Origin: Chryseobacterium sp. G0186
GTDB taxonomy: Bacteria; Bacteroidota; Bacteroidia; Flavobacteriales; Weeksellaceae
Direction: 5' to 3'
Length of the DNA: 64,000 nucleotides
Assembly: GCF_003815675.1 (NCBI RefSeq)
Contig: NZ_CP033918.1
Coordinates: forward strand, 3,720,001 to 3,784,000
The notes under the pieces are model-generated. The model ran no database searches. It was not told where the DNA came from and worked only from the letters and a program-made list of their open reading frames with translations. Each line of letters starts with the position of its first letter. Position 1 is the first letter of the stretch. The position numbers and the translations under genes were made by a program. Positions 29,144 through 37,511 of the stretch are shown here, in pieces.

Positions 29144-30205
29144 ATGAGCTTGGGACAACAGATGTTATTTTTCTTCAGTACAGTAGGAGCTTTCAATGGG
29201 CTTTTACTGGGTATTTATCTGTTGTTTGTTAAAAAACTCAAATATTTACCGGACTTTTTCCTTGGACTTCTTCTGTTAATGCTAAGTGTAAGAGTAGGAA
29301 TATCCGTTTGCATTTACTTTTATCCTGATTTGCCAAGAGTTATTCCACATTTGGGTCTATCTGCATTATTTTTTACAGGACCGGCTTTATATTACTATGT
29401 AAAGTCTTCCTTTCAGCAGGATCAGTTTAGTTTGAAATCCTGTAGAGCAGCATTTGGAATATTAACCCTTATTCTTGGGGTAGTTGGATTATTGTATTTA
29501 TTCTTTCCTGTGACGTGGGATCATTATTTCGGCAGCTTTATTTATACTGTTTGGTCAATTTCTATATTCCTTACCATTTATCAGTATTATCAGTTTTCAA
29601 AACAGAAAATTGAAAGCCCCAATAAGTTTGTTCTTCCTATCCTCATCAGTAATGTGATTATATTTTTAACCTATCAATTGATTTCTACAGGTTGGGTACA
29701 GATATACTGTGCAGGAGGAAGTCTTGTATTTTCATTCGTACTTTATGCAAACTTTTTGATTTTATTTAATAAAAAGTATCGCCAGGTTCCGGTAAAAGAA
29801 GCGAATAAATATTCCAATAAAAAAATTTCAGATGAGCAGGTTGATCATTTTGTATCCAGATTGGATAGGTTGATGAATATAGAGGAGCTTTACAAAAATC
29901 CGGACCTGAAACTGAATGACCTGTCTTCCAGAATGAATATGTCTTCCCATCAGCTTTCTCAGTTGTTGAATGACAATTTAGGCAAAAGTTTCTCCATTTA
30001 CATCAATGAATACAGAATCAATGAAGCTTGTGAAAAAATTGAAAATGGATCTTTTTTGAAGATTGAAGAAATTGGATATGAGGTTGGATTTAATTCTAAG
30101 TCAACATTTTTTTCAACATTCAAGAAAATAAAAAATACAACACCGCTTTTGTATAAACAGATGCAAATACCGTCTGAGTCTGGGTTCCAGAGTTTCAATT
30201 TATAA
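29144..30205 (+). CDS. Membrane-bound AraC-family regulator
   Basis: I used the ATG at 29144 (353 residues) rather than an upstream TTG. Roughly residues 1-215 hold about seven hydrophobic segments (MLFFFSTVGAFNGLLLGIYLLF, LGLLLLMLSVRVG, and so on), and the C-terminal 100 residues are an AraC-type double helix-turn-helix (LNDLSSRMNMSSHQLSQLLN and IEEIGYEVGFNSKSTFFSTF). The membrane part may be a sensor. It is 80 bp upstream of the OMP receptor gene, its likely target. Confidence 0.9.
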   Translation: MSLGQQMLFFFSTVGAFNGLLLGIYLLFVKKLKYLPDFFLGLLLLMLSVRVGISVCIYFYPDLPRVIPHLGLSALFFTGPALYYYVKSSFQQDQFSLKSCRAAFGILTLILGVVGLLYLFFPVTWDHYFGSFIYTVWSISIFLTIYQYYQFSKQKIESPNKFVLPILISNVIIFLTYQLISTGWVQIYCAGGSLVFSFVLYANFLILFNKKYRQVPVKEANKYSNKKISDEQVDHFVSRLDRLMNIEELYKNPDLKLNDLSSRMNMSSHQLSQLLNDNLGKSFSIYINEYRINEACEKIENGSFLKIEEIGYEVGFNSKSTFFSTFKKIKNTTPLLYKQMQIPSESGFQSFNL

Positions 30206-30256
30206 TTTCGTACTGCGGAATTTTAATTTCAAAACCTGTTTTTTGCAACAAGCCAA

Positions 30257-30264
30257 TACTTTTG
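30257..30264 (+). promoter_or_regulatory. Probable -7 box for the OMP receptor gene
   Basis: TACTTTTG fits TANNTTTG and ends 21 bp before the ATG at 30286. The upstream element is poor, as would suit an activator-dependent promoter. Confidence 0.4.
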
Positions 30265-30285
30265 GTCTCATAAAATTTAAAAATT

Positions 30286-32460
30286 ATGATGATCAAATTA
30301 TGGTTCATTCTTCTCTTATTATTGCTCCCTCTTTTTGGTAAAGCACAAGAAACTTCAAAAGGAAGTATATCAGATTCTTTAAAAGAACAAAAGACTCAGA
30401 CAACAATTATTTCAGAGGTTGTTATCCAAGCTGCTCCGCGAAACGTTAAATTGAATGACGGAAATGTGGTAATGGCTGTCTCCGGGAATAAAGATTTTAA
30501 AACCTCTACCAATCTTCTTGAAGTGTTGAGAAGAACACCGGGAGTAACCATAGACCAGGAAGATGCAATTTTTATTGGGGGAAGAGTGGCACCTGCAATA
30601 TTCATTAATGGTAAACCTGTTGTAATGAGTAATCAGGAGTTACAGGCTTATTTGCGGTCTTTATCACCGGAAATGGTAGAATCCATCGAAGTAAATACCA
30701 ATCCATCTTCAAAATATGATGCAGAGTTTAAAGGAATTATCGACATTAAGCTGAAAAAGAATAGCAATCTTGGTTGGAAAGGAAGTTATAACGGAAATCT
30801 GTATGCATATAAGTTCAATTCCAGAGAGAATACACTGAACCTTACTTATAATACAGAAAAAATAGCGTACAGTTTACAGGTAGGGTATAACGACGGAATC
30901 TCAGTTTATAGATACAATGCCCTACAGCGGCTGGCTAATACCAATGTTATGAGGACTAAAACCTATCAGGAGGATCAGATAAAGGTGTACAACATTCAGG
31001 CAGGAGCAGACTTCAGATTGAACGATAAAAATAGGCTAGGCCTTAATTTCAGAGGTAACTTCAGGGATTTGGACCGGATGCGCTCAGCCTCATTATATAC
31101 TACTGATCAAAGTGAAACGCAGCTTGTGTTTAATACCGAAAATGAGAACCCAATGCTATATTCCCAGAACAATTACGGGATTACCACGGATTATTCTTTT
31201 CAAAATAAAGGATTTAAAATCAATTTTTTAGGTAATTATCTTTCTGTGAAAAACAAACAACAAGATGATTTTATTAATAGAGACAAACCTTCTTCAGAAT
31301 TATTGTCCTATTGGAAATCTGATCTTGTTAATAAGATTGATATTTATACGGGACAGATTGATGCCTCCCAAAAAATAGGGGGTGCAGATGTTGAGGCGGG
31401 GTTTAAATACAGTCAGTCTATTACCAACAACAATATCAGGTATGATACCCTATCTGTGAATAATCAGTTTCTATTCGATTCCGAGAGAAGTAATATATTC
31501 TCGTACAAAGAAAAAATATTTGCGGGTTATCTGGCGTACAGACAAAAATTTGACAAACTTCAAATCAATGCAGGAATAAGGTTTGAAAATACAAATAGTA
31601 TTTCTAATGCTGTTACTGTAGATTCTATTGTTTCAAGAAATTATCAGGAATGGTTACCATCTTTCAGTGCAAATTATACATTCAATAAATCTAATGAGTT
31701 TTCGCTGTCCTATAGCAGAAAAATAACAAGGCCTGTTTTTTCACAGCTTAATCCATTTCGTTATTACTTCAGTCCTTTGAATTACTCGATAGGAAATCCT
31801 TATTTGCAGCCTTCTTTTACCAGCCAGATCAAAGCAACCTACCGATATAAAAATTGGATCACAAGTTTTACAATAGGAAAAGAAAAAGATGTCATGGCTC
31901 GCTATCCAATATATAATCCGAAAACCAATGTGTTGGAATTTCTGGGAAGCAACCTTCCGTACCGTAATTTTGCAGCCCTGGAAACAAGTTTTCCAGTGAA
32001 AATTACAAAATGGTGGAATACGACAAGCCAGATTGCGGGATATTACAATTATGAGTTCAGGCCTTACCTTGATCAGGTTTTTGCACTGGATATTTATAAC
32101 TATGAAATCAGGCTCAACCAGGTATTTACTTTACCCAAAGGATACACAGTTAATCTGTTTGCTAATTATGAATCCAGAACAGGAAACAGTCTTTATATTA
32201 TTAAACCACGGTATAGCGTAGACCTATCTCTTCAAAAATCGTGGCTGGATAATAAGCTTAATACAAAGATTGGGTATAATAATATTTTTGATTCTTATGA
32301 CCTGAATTTAGAGTTTAGGTATAAACAGATTATGGACAATCGTTTTAGACATAGGTGGGATAACAGCCGCTTCTTTTTTTCAATGAGCTATAGTTTTGGG
32401 GGTTCAAAATATCAGGCAAAAGAAACTCAGAGAACAGAAGAAGAAAGTAGGACAAGATAA
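30286..32460 (+). CDS. Outer-membrane beta-barrel receptor (OMP_b-brl_3 type)
   Basis: The 724-residue protein has a signal peptide (about 1-21, ending FGKAQ), a plug-like domain at about 40-160 (LLEVLRRTPGVTIDQEDAIF, FINGKPVVMSNQEL, ESIEVNTNPSSKYDAE, IIDIKLKK) and a long beta-barrel with repeated aromatic strands. It belongs to the family of TonB-receptor-like proteins with a shortened plug that are common in Bacteroidota. The ligand is unknown. A terminator follows. Confidence 0.9.
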   Translation: MMIKLWFILLLLLLPLFGKAQETSKGSISDSLKEQKTQTTIISEVVIQAAPRNVKLNDGNVVMAVSGNKDFKTSTNLLEVLRRTPGVTIDQEDAIFIGGRVAPAIFINGKPVVMSNQELQAYLRSLSPEMVESIEVNTNPSSKYDAEFKGIIDIKLKKNSNLGWKGSYNGNLYAYKFNSRENTLNLTYNTEKIAYSLQVGYNDGISVYRYNALQRLANTNVMRTKTYQEDQIKVYNIQAGADFRLNDKNRLGLNFRGNFRDLDRMRSASLYTTDQSETQLVFNTENENPMLYSQNNYGITTDYSFQNKGFKINFLGNYLSVKNKQQDDFINRDKPSSELLSYWKSDLVNKIDIYTGQIDASQKIGGADVEAGFKYSQSITNNNIRYDTLSVNNQFLFDSERSNIFSYKEKIFAGYLAYRQKFDKLQINAGIRFENTNSISNAVTVDSIVSRNYQEWLPSFSANYTFNKSNEFSLSYSRKITRPVFSQLNPFRYYFSPLNYSIGNPYLQPSFTSQIKATYRYKNWITSFTIGKEKDVMARYPIYNPKTNVLEFLGSNLPYRNFAALETSFPVKITKWWNTTSQIAGYYNYEFRPYLDQVFALDIYNYEIRLNQVFTLPKGYTVNLFANYESRTGNSLYIIKPRYSVDLSLQKSWLDNKLNTKIGYNNIFDSYDLNLEFRYKQIMDNRFRHRWDNSRFFFSMSYSFGGSKYQAKETQRTEEESRTR

Positions 32461-32464
32461 AAGA

Positions 32465-32488
32465 AAACCTGCTTGTAAAAGCAGGTTT
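32465..32488. terminator. Bidirectional terminator between the OMP receptor and the first small peptide
   Basis: AAACCTGCTT (32465-32474) and AAGCAGGTTT (32479-32488) form a 10-bp stem with a 4-nt loop. T-rich flanks on both strands mean it can end both the receptor transcript and the convergent peptide transcript. Confidence 0.8.
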
Positions 32489-32495
32489 ATTATTT

Positions 32496-32660
32496 TTATG
32501 GACACTGGCATCTGTCACATGTCCAGATGAAACATTTTCCTGTTTCATCCCACTCACAGCATCTTTTACCTCTTGGAGGGATTGCTCCTCCCATAACTGA
32601 TTTTTGTTGGTCTCTTCCTAATTTTTGTGCATTTTTAAGCACTGGGTTGTACTTGTTCAT
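32496..32660 (-). CDS. Double-glycine-leader, Cys-rich small peptide A
   Basis: A 54-residue frame starts MNKYNPVLKNAQKLGRDQQK, followed by SVMGG, and then a core AIPPRGKRCCEWDETGKC plus FIWTCDRCQCP. Leaders ending in GG are removed by peptidase-containing ABC transporters in class II bacteriocins and related secreted peptides. The core has six cysteines (CC, then single C in KC, TC, RC and QC), which may form disulfides, bind metal or be modified. No transporter or modifying enzyme is nearby in this window. Its nearly identical twin lies upstream on the same strand. Confidence 0.8.
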   Translation of the reverse strand: MNKYNPVLKNAQKLGRDQQKSVMGGAIPPRGKRCCEWDETGKCFIWTCDRCQCP

Positions 32661-32830
32661 AATTTTGTTGTTTTGATGTTAATAGTTAAGTTTTAATTTT
32701 TATAATCTTGCAAAATTATATCTCTAATATAGGAATTTTTTTTGTTTTCTAGTAAAATTTTTACTTTTATACAGGTGAAATTGAGATAGTTGTAAATGAT
32801 AGATAGAGATTTTAATTTTTATAGGCATAA

Positions 32831-32862
32831 AAAAGCCGTTTCATAAATCTTAGAAACGGCCT
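32831..32862 (-). terminator. Terminator of small peptide B
   Basis: GCCGTTTC (32835-32842) pairs with GAAACGGC (32853-32860). Read on the minus strand the stem is followed by six T residues, just after the stop of the gene at 32871. Confidence 0.75.
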
Positions 32863-32870
32863 TGGATATT

Positions 32871-33032
32871 TTATGGGCACATACATCTGTCACATGTCCA
32901 GATGAAGCATTTTCCGGTTACGTCATCCCATTCACAGCATCTTCTGCCTTGTATTGCTCCTCCCATAACTGATTTTTGTTGGTCTCTTCCTAATTTTTGT
33001 GCATTTTTCAGCACTGGATTGTTCTTGTTCAT
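32871..33032 (-). CDS. Double-glycine-leader, Cys-rich small peptide B
   Basis: The 53-residue paralogue of peptide A differs at residue 4 in the leader (Asn for Tyr) and keeps the SVMGG site. Its core begins AIQGRRCCEWDDVTGKC and ends FIWTCDRCMCP. Relative to peptide A it has lost a PPRGK stretch for QGR and gained one Val, while all six Cys and the Trp, Asp and Gly around them are kept. Conservation of the Cys frame with change around it suggests selection on the core. Function unknown; bacteriocin-like or signalling peptide are the main options. Confidence 0.8.
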   Translation of the reverse strand: MNKNNPVLKNAQKLGRDQQKSVMGGAIQGRRCCEWDDVTGKCFIWTCDRCMCP

Positions 33033-33294
33033 GACTTTGTTTTTGATGTTAATAGTTAAGTTTTAATGAATATAATTTCGCGAAAATTATATCACTAATG
33101 TAGGAAATTAAATTATAAAAATATCTGTTTTTTTGTCCTTATGTAGATGAAATATAGTAGTTTGTAGATGATTCTGTATACTGTGTACTACGGTTTGTAT
33201 AATAGAAGGAGAATTTTGCTGAAAGCTGTTGCTTAAGGAGAGTAAATTTGAGCCATAAAATAATCCAAAAGTTTTATAGGTAGAGACCTTTACT

Positions 33295-33302
33295 TATATT
33301 TG
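33295..33302 (+). promoter_or_regulatory. Probable -7 box for the hydrolase/polyamine cluster
   Basis: TATATTTG fits TANNTTTG exactly and ends 19 bp before the ATG at 33322. An exact TTTG is missing at the expected place upstream. Confidence 0.45.
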
Positions 33303-33321
33303 TAGTATTGCATAAATCTTT

Positions 33322-34236
33322 ATGAGACTAAACATTAAAAACGAAACGGGTAGACTAAAGTCAGTAGTTCTAGGTCAACCTAATTCACTGGGGCCGGTTC
33401 CCACGCTAGAGGAAAGTTATGACGCCAAGTCATATTACTCAATCGAACACAACATTTATCCTAAAGAACAGGATATTATCAACGAAATGAACGCCTTTGA
33501 AGCCGTTTTAAAAAAGTATGACGTTGAAGTATTGCGCCCAAGCATCATTGAAGATTACAATCAGGTTTTCTCAAGAGATGTAGCCTTTGTTATCGATGAT
33601 AAAATGATCATTTCAAATGTGATTGCAGACAGGGCAGATGAACAGGAAGCATACAAGAGCGTTTTTGAAAAAGTAGCCTGGAGAAAAATTATCAATCTTC
33701 CGGAAACTGCACATATTGAAGGAGGTGACGTCATCGTATGGAATGATTTCATCTTCATCGGAACATGTTTCAGTGAAGATTACAGAAACTATAAAACGGC
33801 AAGAACCAATGAGTATGCCATTGAAATTTTAAAAGAATACTTTCCCAAGAAAAGGATCATTGATCTTGAATTAAAGAAAAATGATAAAATTCCGTTTGAG
33901 GGAATTTTACACCTGGATTGTACATTCAACCCAATAGGTGAAGATAAATGCATCATTTACAAGGATGGGTTTGTGGACGAAAGCGATTACCGCTTAATCG
34001 TAGATATCTTCGGAGAAGAAAACTGTTTCCATATCAATGATGAAGAAATGTTTGAAATGTTCCCGAATATTTTCTCTATTTCCCCGGAAATTGTAGTTTC
34101 TGATAAAGCCTTTACAAGAATGAACAACCATTTAAGAAATGAATGGGGAATGACGGTGGAAGAAATTCCTTACAGAGAAATCTCCAAAATGGGTGGTTTG
34201 TTAAGATGTTCTACAATGCCACTTGTAAGAGAGTAG
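33322..34236 (+). CDS. Arginine-deiminase-fold hydrolase
   Basis: The 304-residue protein belongs to the guanidine-modifying superfamily. Motifs: SRDVAF (84-89), HIEGGD (131-136) with the catalytic Glu, HLD (197-199) with the catalytic His, and near the end GGLLRCSTMPLVRE with Cys296 as the nucleophile; the RC.xMPLVRE ending resembles arginine deiminase. The substrate (arginine, agmatine or a methylated form) cannot be told from sequence alone. It precedes ctlX by 80 bp. Confidence 0.88.
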   Translation: MRLNIKNETGRLKSVVLGQPNSLGPVPTLEESYDAKSYYSIEHNIYPKEQDIINEMNAFEAVLKKYDVEVLRPSIIEDYNQVFSRDVAFVIDDKMIISNVIADRADEQEAYKSVFEKVAWRKIINLPETAHIEGGDVIVWNDFIFIGTCFSEDYRNYKTARTNEYAIEILKEYFPKKRIIDLELKKNDKIPFEGILHLDCTFNPIGEDKCIIYKDGFVDESDYRLIVDIFGEENCFHINDEEMFEMFPNIFSISPEIVVSDKAFTRMNNHLRNEWGMTVEEIPYREISKMGGLLRCSTMPLVRE

Positions 34237-34278
34237 TTGAGTTGTAGAGTTATAGTGTAGGAGAGTTTTAGAGTTTGA
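34232..34278. repeat. Low-complexity GAGTT/TAGAGTT repeat between two hydrolase genes
   Basis: Degenerate repeats around GAGTTGTAGAGTTATAG and GAGAGTTTTAGAGTTTGATG fill the start of the spacer. It resembles simple-sequence spacers of this phylum; a function is not evident. Confidence 0.4.
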
Positions 34279-34316
34279 TGAAACTTTTCAATCTTTTAAT
34301 TTTTAATTCAAAAAAC

Positions 34317-35240
34317 ATGCAGACAACAGATACAGTATTAATGATAGAGCCGATTGCATTCGGTTACAACGCAGAAACTGCGAAAAATAATTATTTTCAG
34401 ATAGAGCAAACGGGTTCTGATATTCAGTCCAAAGCTTTAGCTGAATTCAACACCTTTGTTGGAAAACTGAGAGGAAAAGGTATTAATGTGATTACCATAA
34501 AAGACACCTTAGATCCTCATACACCGGATTCTATCTTCCCTAATAACTGGGTGAGTTTTCATAAAGATGGAAAAGTGGTTTTATATCCGATGTTCGCTTC
34601 CAACAGAAGAGTGGAAAGAAGAGATGATATTATTGAAAGCATCCAAAATCAGGGATTTGAAGTTGCTGAAATTGATGACTGGTCTTTTCCGGAAACCCAG
34701 GGACATTTCCTGGAGGGAACTGGAAGTATGATCTTCGACCATGACAACAAGATTGCCTATGGTTCTGTTTCTTTGAGGCTGGACGAAAAACTGTTCAGAG
34801 AATTCTGTGAAAAATATGGATTTACACCTATCGTTTTCCATTCCTATCAGACAGTGGGTACAGAAAGACTTCCTATTTATCACACCAATGTAATGATGTG
34901 TGTGGCAGATAAGTTTGTGGTGATCTGTCTGGATTGTATTGATGATGAGCTGGAAAGAGAAAAGGTCATTGAAACGATCAAAAACTCCGGAAAAGAAATC
35001 GTTGAAATCTCAGAAGAGCAAATGCAGCAGTTTGCAGGAAATATGCTTCAGGTTCAAAATAAGGAGGGTGAAAAATTCCTGGTAATGAGCCAGACTGCTT
35101 ACCAATCTTTAACTTCAGAACAGGTAGCAGCTATTGAAAAATACTGTGAAATTATTTATTCAGACCTTAATACCATTGAGGTGAACGGAGGCGGAAGTGC
35201 AAGATGTATGCTTGCTGAGGTTTTTCTACCGAAAAAATAA
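34317..35240 (+). CDS. ctlX: CtlX-type guanidine hydrolase
   Basis: The 307-residue protein (ATG at 34317; a TTG-rich upstream extension without homology was dropped) begins MQTTDTVLMIEPIAFGYNAE, characteristic of the FN0238/CtlX branch linked to citrulline use. It has FPNNWVSFH (75-82), EGTGS (about 133-137) and HTNVMMCV (189 on), and the nucleophile is Cys297 in GGGSARCMLAE. It probably hydrolyses a guanidino or ureido compound. It ends 22 bp before speD. Confidence 0.88.
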   Translation: MQTTDTVLMIEPIAFGYNAETAKNNYFQIEQTGSDIQSKALAEFNTFVGKLRGKGINVITIKDTLDPHTPDSIFPNNWVSFHKDGKVVLYPMFASNRRVERRDDIIESIQNQGFEVAEIDDWSFPETQGHFLEGTGSMIFDHDNKIAYGSVSLRLDEKLFREFCEKYGFTPIVFHSYQTVGTERLPIYHTNVMMCVADKFVVICLDCIDDELEREKVIETIKNSGKEIVEISEEQMQQFAGNMLQVQNKEGEKFLVMSQTAYQSLTSEQVAAIEKYCEIIYSDLNTIEVNGGGSARCMLAEVFLPKK

Positions 35241-35262
35241 TATATTTACGAAAAAAAATTAA

Positions 35263-35622
35263 TTGAACCCATTATCAAATAAAGGTTTACATATTCTTCT
35301 GACTTTGGAAACAGAGTCAGAAGATTTGTTATTAGACAGCAAGGGCTTTCTTGCATTCACAGAAAATATTCTGAAAACCAAGGACGTAGAAATTGTAGGA
35401 ATTACCACTCATATTTTTGAAAATCAAAGTTTTACTTCTGCGGTTTGTCTTAAAGAATCACATCTTTGTATTCATACATGGCCGGAGTTTAAACAGCTTA
35501 CTTTTGACGTATTCCTTTGCAATTATACCCAGGATAATACCACAAAGGTAGAGCAGATTGCTGATGAAGTGGTTCAATATTTTAAAGCTAATACCATTCA
35601 AAAACACAAAATTTACAGATAA
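35263..35622 (+). CDS. speD: S-adenosylmethionine decarboxylase proenzyme
   Basis: The 119-residue protein makes decarboxylated SAM, the aminopropyl donor for spermidine. The self-cleavage site LKESHLCIHTWPE is intact: Ser66 would become the pyruvoyl group, with His71 and Cys86 (FDVFLCN) as catalytic residues. Its length is that of the short bacterial class 1B form. The start is TTG at 35263, because an in-frame TAA lies directly before it and no ATG is near. It sits among DUF4178, DUF350 and the synthase-like gene. Confidence 0.9.
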   Translation: MNPLSNKGLHILLTLETESEDLLLDSKGFLAFTENILKTKDVEIVGITTHIFENQSFTSAVCLKESHLCIHTWPEFKQLTFDVFLCNYTQDNTTKVEQIADEVVQYFKANTIQKHKIYR

Positions 35623-35624
35623 AA

Positions 35625-37088
35625 ATGGATCACATTTGTCCCATTTGTCAAACCAATAATAGCGAAATGGCCATTGACTTTGCCATTGAGGAATTTATCT
35701 GCAGCCATTGTAATGCCCTTATTGGAGTACGAAACAATACCCAAAAGAAAAATATTAAAAAACCTGTAGAGAACGTTGTTTTGGAAGTAGGGCGTAAAGG
35801 TATACTCTATGGTACAGAATATTGGGTGATCAATATTGTTATTAAAAAATATGGTTCAGATACCTTTTGGCGGGAATATTCATTAAAGGACCGAGACGGA
35901 AATAATGTCTTTCTGAGCGAAAGTGACGGGCATTGGGTTTTTATTCGTCAATTGGAGACTGCCTTTAAAGAATCAAAATTCTATGCAGACTTTGACGGAC
36001 ATAAATACAGATGGTATGAAACCACACCATGTACTACCTATGCTGCTGCGGGCTATTTCGAGGACAAGCTGAATTTTGGTTTAGCCAACTATAAGGAATA
36101 TGTAAACGGAACAGAAATGATTTCCAGGGAACAGTTCGGAAATTCGCCTCAGTATTTCAGAGGGAGTCATATTTCAGGATCTGCTATCAAAAAAGCTTTT
36201 GGAATAAATGCTCTTCCGTTTCGAACAGGGATAGGAATTGTACAGCCTTTTTTCTTTAATGTAAGGCAATGTACCAATATTATGGCAGTAACTGCATTAC
36301 TGATCTGCCTGCTGCAATTGTATGTAATGACTTCAAGAAACAATCAGACTATCTTTGAGCAGACGATCAATTTTGCAGATGTTAATGATAAAGAATTGGT
36401 GAGCCAAAACTTTAATCTTTCAGGAGGTTCTGCCCCGTTAAAAGTACATCTCTATTCCGATGTAGATAATTCTTGGGCCAACGTAGGACTAGGGCTTGTG
36501 AATGAAAAAACCAATGAAGTAACCTATGCCTCCAAGGATATTGAGCAATATTCCGGAGTTGAGGATGGAGAAAGCTGGACGGAGGGAAGCAAATCAGAGG
36601 ATTTTAATTTATGTGGGATTCCTCAGGGAACCTACCATTTTCTTATTTCAGCAGAAAAGGAGGGTGGAATACCTGACCCTTTCAAATCCGGTTACCGACC
36701 GGATAATGGAGACTTCTCCATTATTCAAAATGAAACAGGAACTTTCTATTGGCAAAATGATAAAGACAAAAGCATCACTCCCTATAAAGATAGATGGGCT
36801 TTGGTCAATCAAATCATAGAAAGAACAAATCTTCAAAAAAATTTAAAAGAGCAAAACAAACTGGATTCTATCCTTGTCAATATAGTCCCAAGCTATGGTT
36901 ACCCAGAGAATCATGAGCGAAATGCAACAGTGAAAATCAAAGCGACCTGGTTGCCGGTTTCTTTCTGGAACTTTGGGATTGTACTGGTATGCCTAATCGT
37001 ATTTGCCGGATTGAGCTACCTGGGACGACGTATTTTTGAAGGAAGCAAATGGAGCAATAGTTCTAATTCACCTTATCCAAGCAATTAA
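35625..37088 (+). CDS. DUF4178 protein with zinc ribbon and membrane segments
   Basis: This 487-residue protein begins with a zinc ribbon (CPIC at 5-8 and CSHC at 26-29). Next comes a beta-rich DUF4178-type domain with LEVGRKGILYGTEYWVINIV, then a hydrophobic segment at about 218-238 (NIMAVTALLICLLQLYVM), a long extracytoplasmic region with a jelly-roll-like pattern (SAPLKVHLYSDVDNSW, GTYHFLISAE), and a last membrane segment at about 443-465. DUF4178 proteins are often beside DUF350 and polyamine genes. Function unknown. Confidence 0.85.
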   Translation: MDHICPICQTNNSEMAIDFAIEEFICSHCNALIGVRNNTQKKNIKKPVENVVLEVGRKGILYGTEYWVINIVIKKYGSDTFWREYSLKDRDGNNVFLSESDGHWVFIRQLETAFKESKFYADFDGHKYRWYETTPCTTYAAAGYFEDKLNFGLANYKEYVNGTEMISREQFGNSPQYFRGSHISGSAIKKAFGINALPFRTGIGIVQPFFFNVRQCTNIMAVTALLICLLQLYVMTSRNNQTIFEQTINFADVNDKELVSQNFNLSGGSAPLKVHLYSDVDNSWANVGLGLVNEKTNEVTYASKDIEQYSGVEDGESWTEGSKSEDFNLCGIPQGTYHFLISAEKEGGIPDPFKSGYRPDNGDFSIIQNETGTFYWQNDKDKSITPYKDRWALVNQIIERTNLQKNLKEQNKLDSILVNIVPSYGYPENHERNATVKIKATWLPVSFWNFGIVLVCLIVFAGLSYLGRRIFEGSKWSNSSNSPYPSN

Positions 37089-37090
37089 GT

Positions 37091-37282
37091 ATGGAAAGAA
37101 TAATCAATTATATCAGAAACAATTGGCAGCTCTTTGCCATCGGAAGCTTTTTCCTGGGTTTATTCGTTTACCTGACTTTTACGGGAAACCAGTTCTGCGA
37201 CTGTACCAAAACAGAAAGTTATCGTGACGGAACCACAAGAAGCCACTCCAGAGCAGGATTTTACAGATATTATCACAAATAA
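37091..37282 (+). CDS. Single-pass small membrane protein
   Basis: The 63-residue protein has one hydrophobic segment (about 12-32) followed by CDCTKTESYRDG. It begins 2 bp after the DUF4178 gene and ends 13 bp before DUF350, so it is in the operon. I recognise no family. It may be a partner subunit of the membrane proteins around it. Confidence 0.65.
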   Translation: MERIINYIRNNWQLFAIGSFFLGLFVYLTFTGNQFCDCTKTESYRDGTTRSHSRAGFYRYYHK

Positions 37283-37295
37283 AAATATAAAAACT

Positions 37296-37511
37296 ATGGA
37301 CAACATCAACGTATTACCTATATTCAACTCAGTACTTTATTCTTTTCTGGGAATTGCCATTTTACTGCTATGCTATTTTATCATTGAAAAATTGACACCT
37401 GAAAAGACCTGGCATGAGATCGCTCAAAATAAAAATATAGCACTGGCCATTGTTTTCGGAGCCTTTATCATCGGTATTTCAATGATTATAAGCGCTGCAA
37501 TACATGGATAA
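37296..37511 (+). CDS. DUF350 membrane protein
   Basis: The 71-residue protein (ATG at 37296) has two hydrophobic segments with NSVLYSFLGIAILLLCYFII and LAIVFGAFIIGISMIISAAI, and the KLTPEKTWHEIAQNKNIALA linker typical of DUF350 (YjfL-like) repeats. The upstream 24 in-frame residues are excluded because they overlap the small protein gene and have no homology. It overlaps the synthase-like gene by 8 nt. Confidence 0.85.
   Translation: MDNINVLPIFNSVLYSFLGIAILLLCYFIIEKLTPEKTWHEIAQNKNIALAIVFGAFIIGISMIISAAIHG

Larger units (their letters stand above)
32496..33106 (-). repeat. Tandem duplication carrying the two small peptide genes
   Basis: The stretch from the stop codon through the promoter of peptide A (about 32496-32735) is repeated with few differences at about 32871-33106 for peptide B. 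The offset is about 375 bp, so gene and promoter were duplicated together. The leader codons are almost unchanged; the differences fall in the core. Confidence 0.85.

Noticed and set aside
32661..32870. Third peptide gene between the two GG-leader genes
   Set aside because: The spacer carries only the duplicated promoter-like sequence and a terminator, without another frame with the leader.
36526..36819. 97-residue ORF inside the DUF4178 gene
   Set aside because: It is a second-frame shadow of a well-supported gene and shows no signal, domain or start context.
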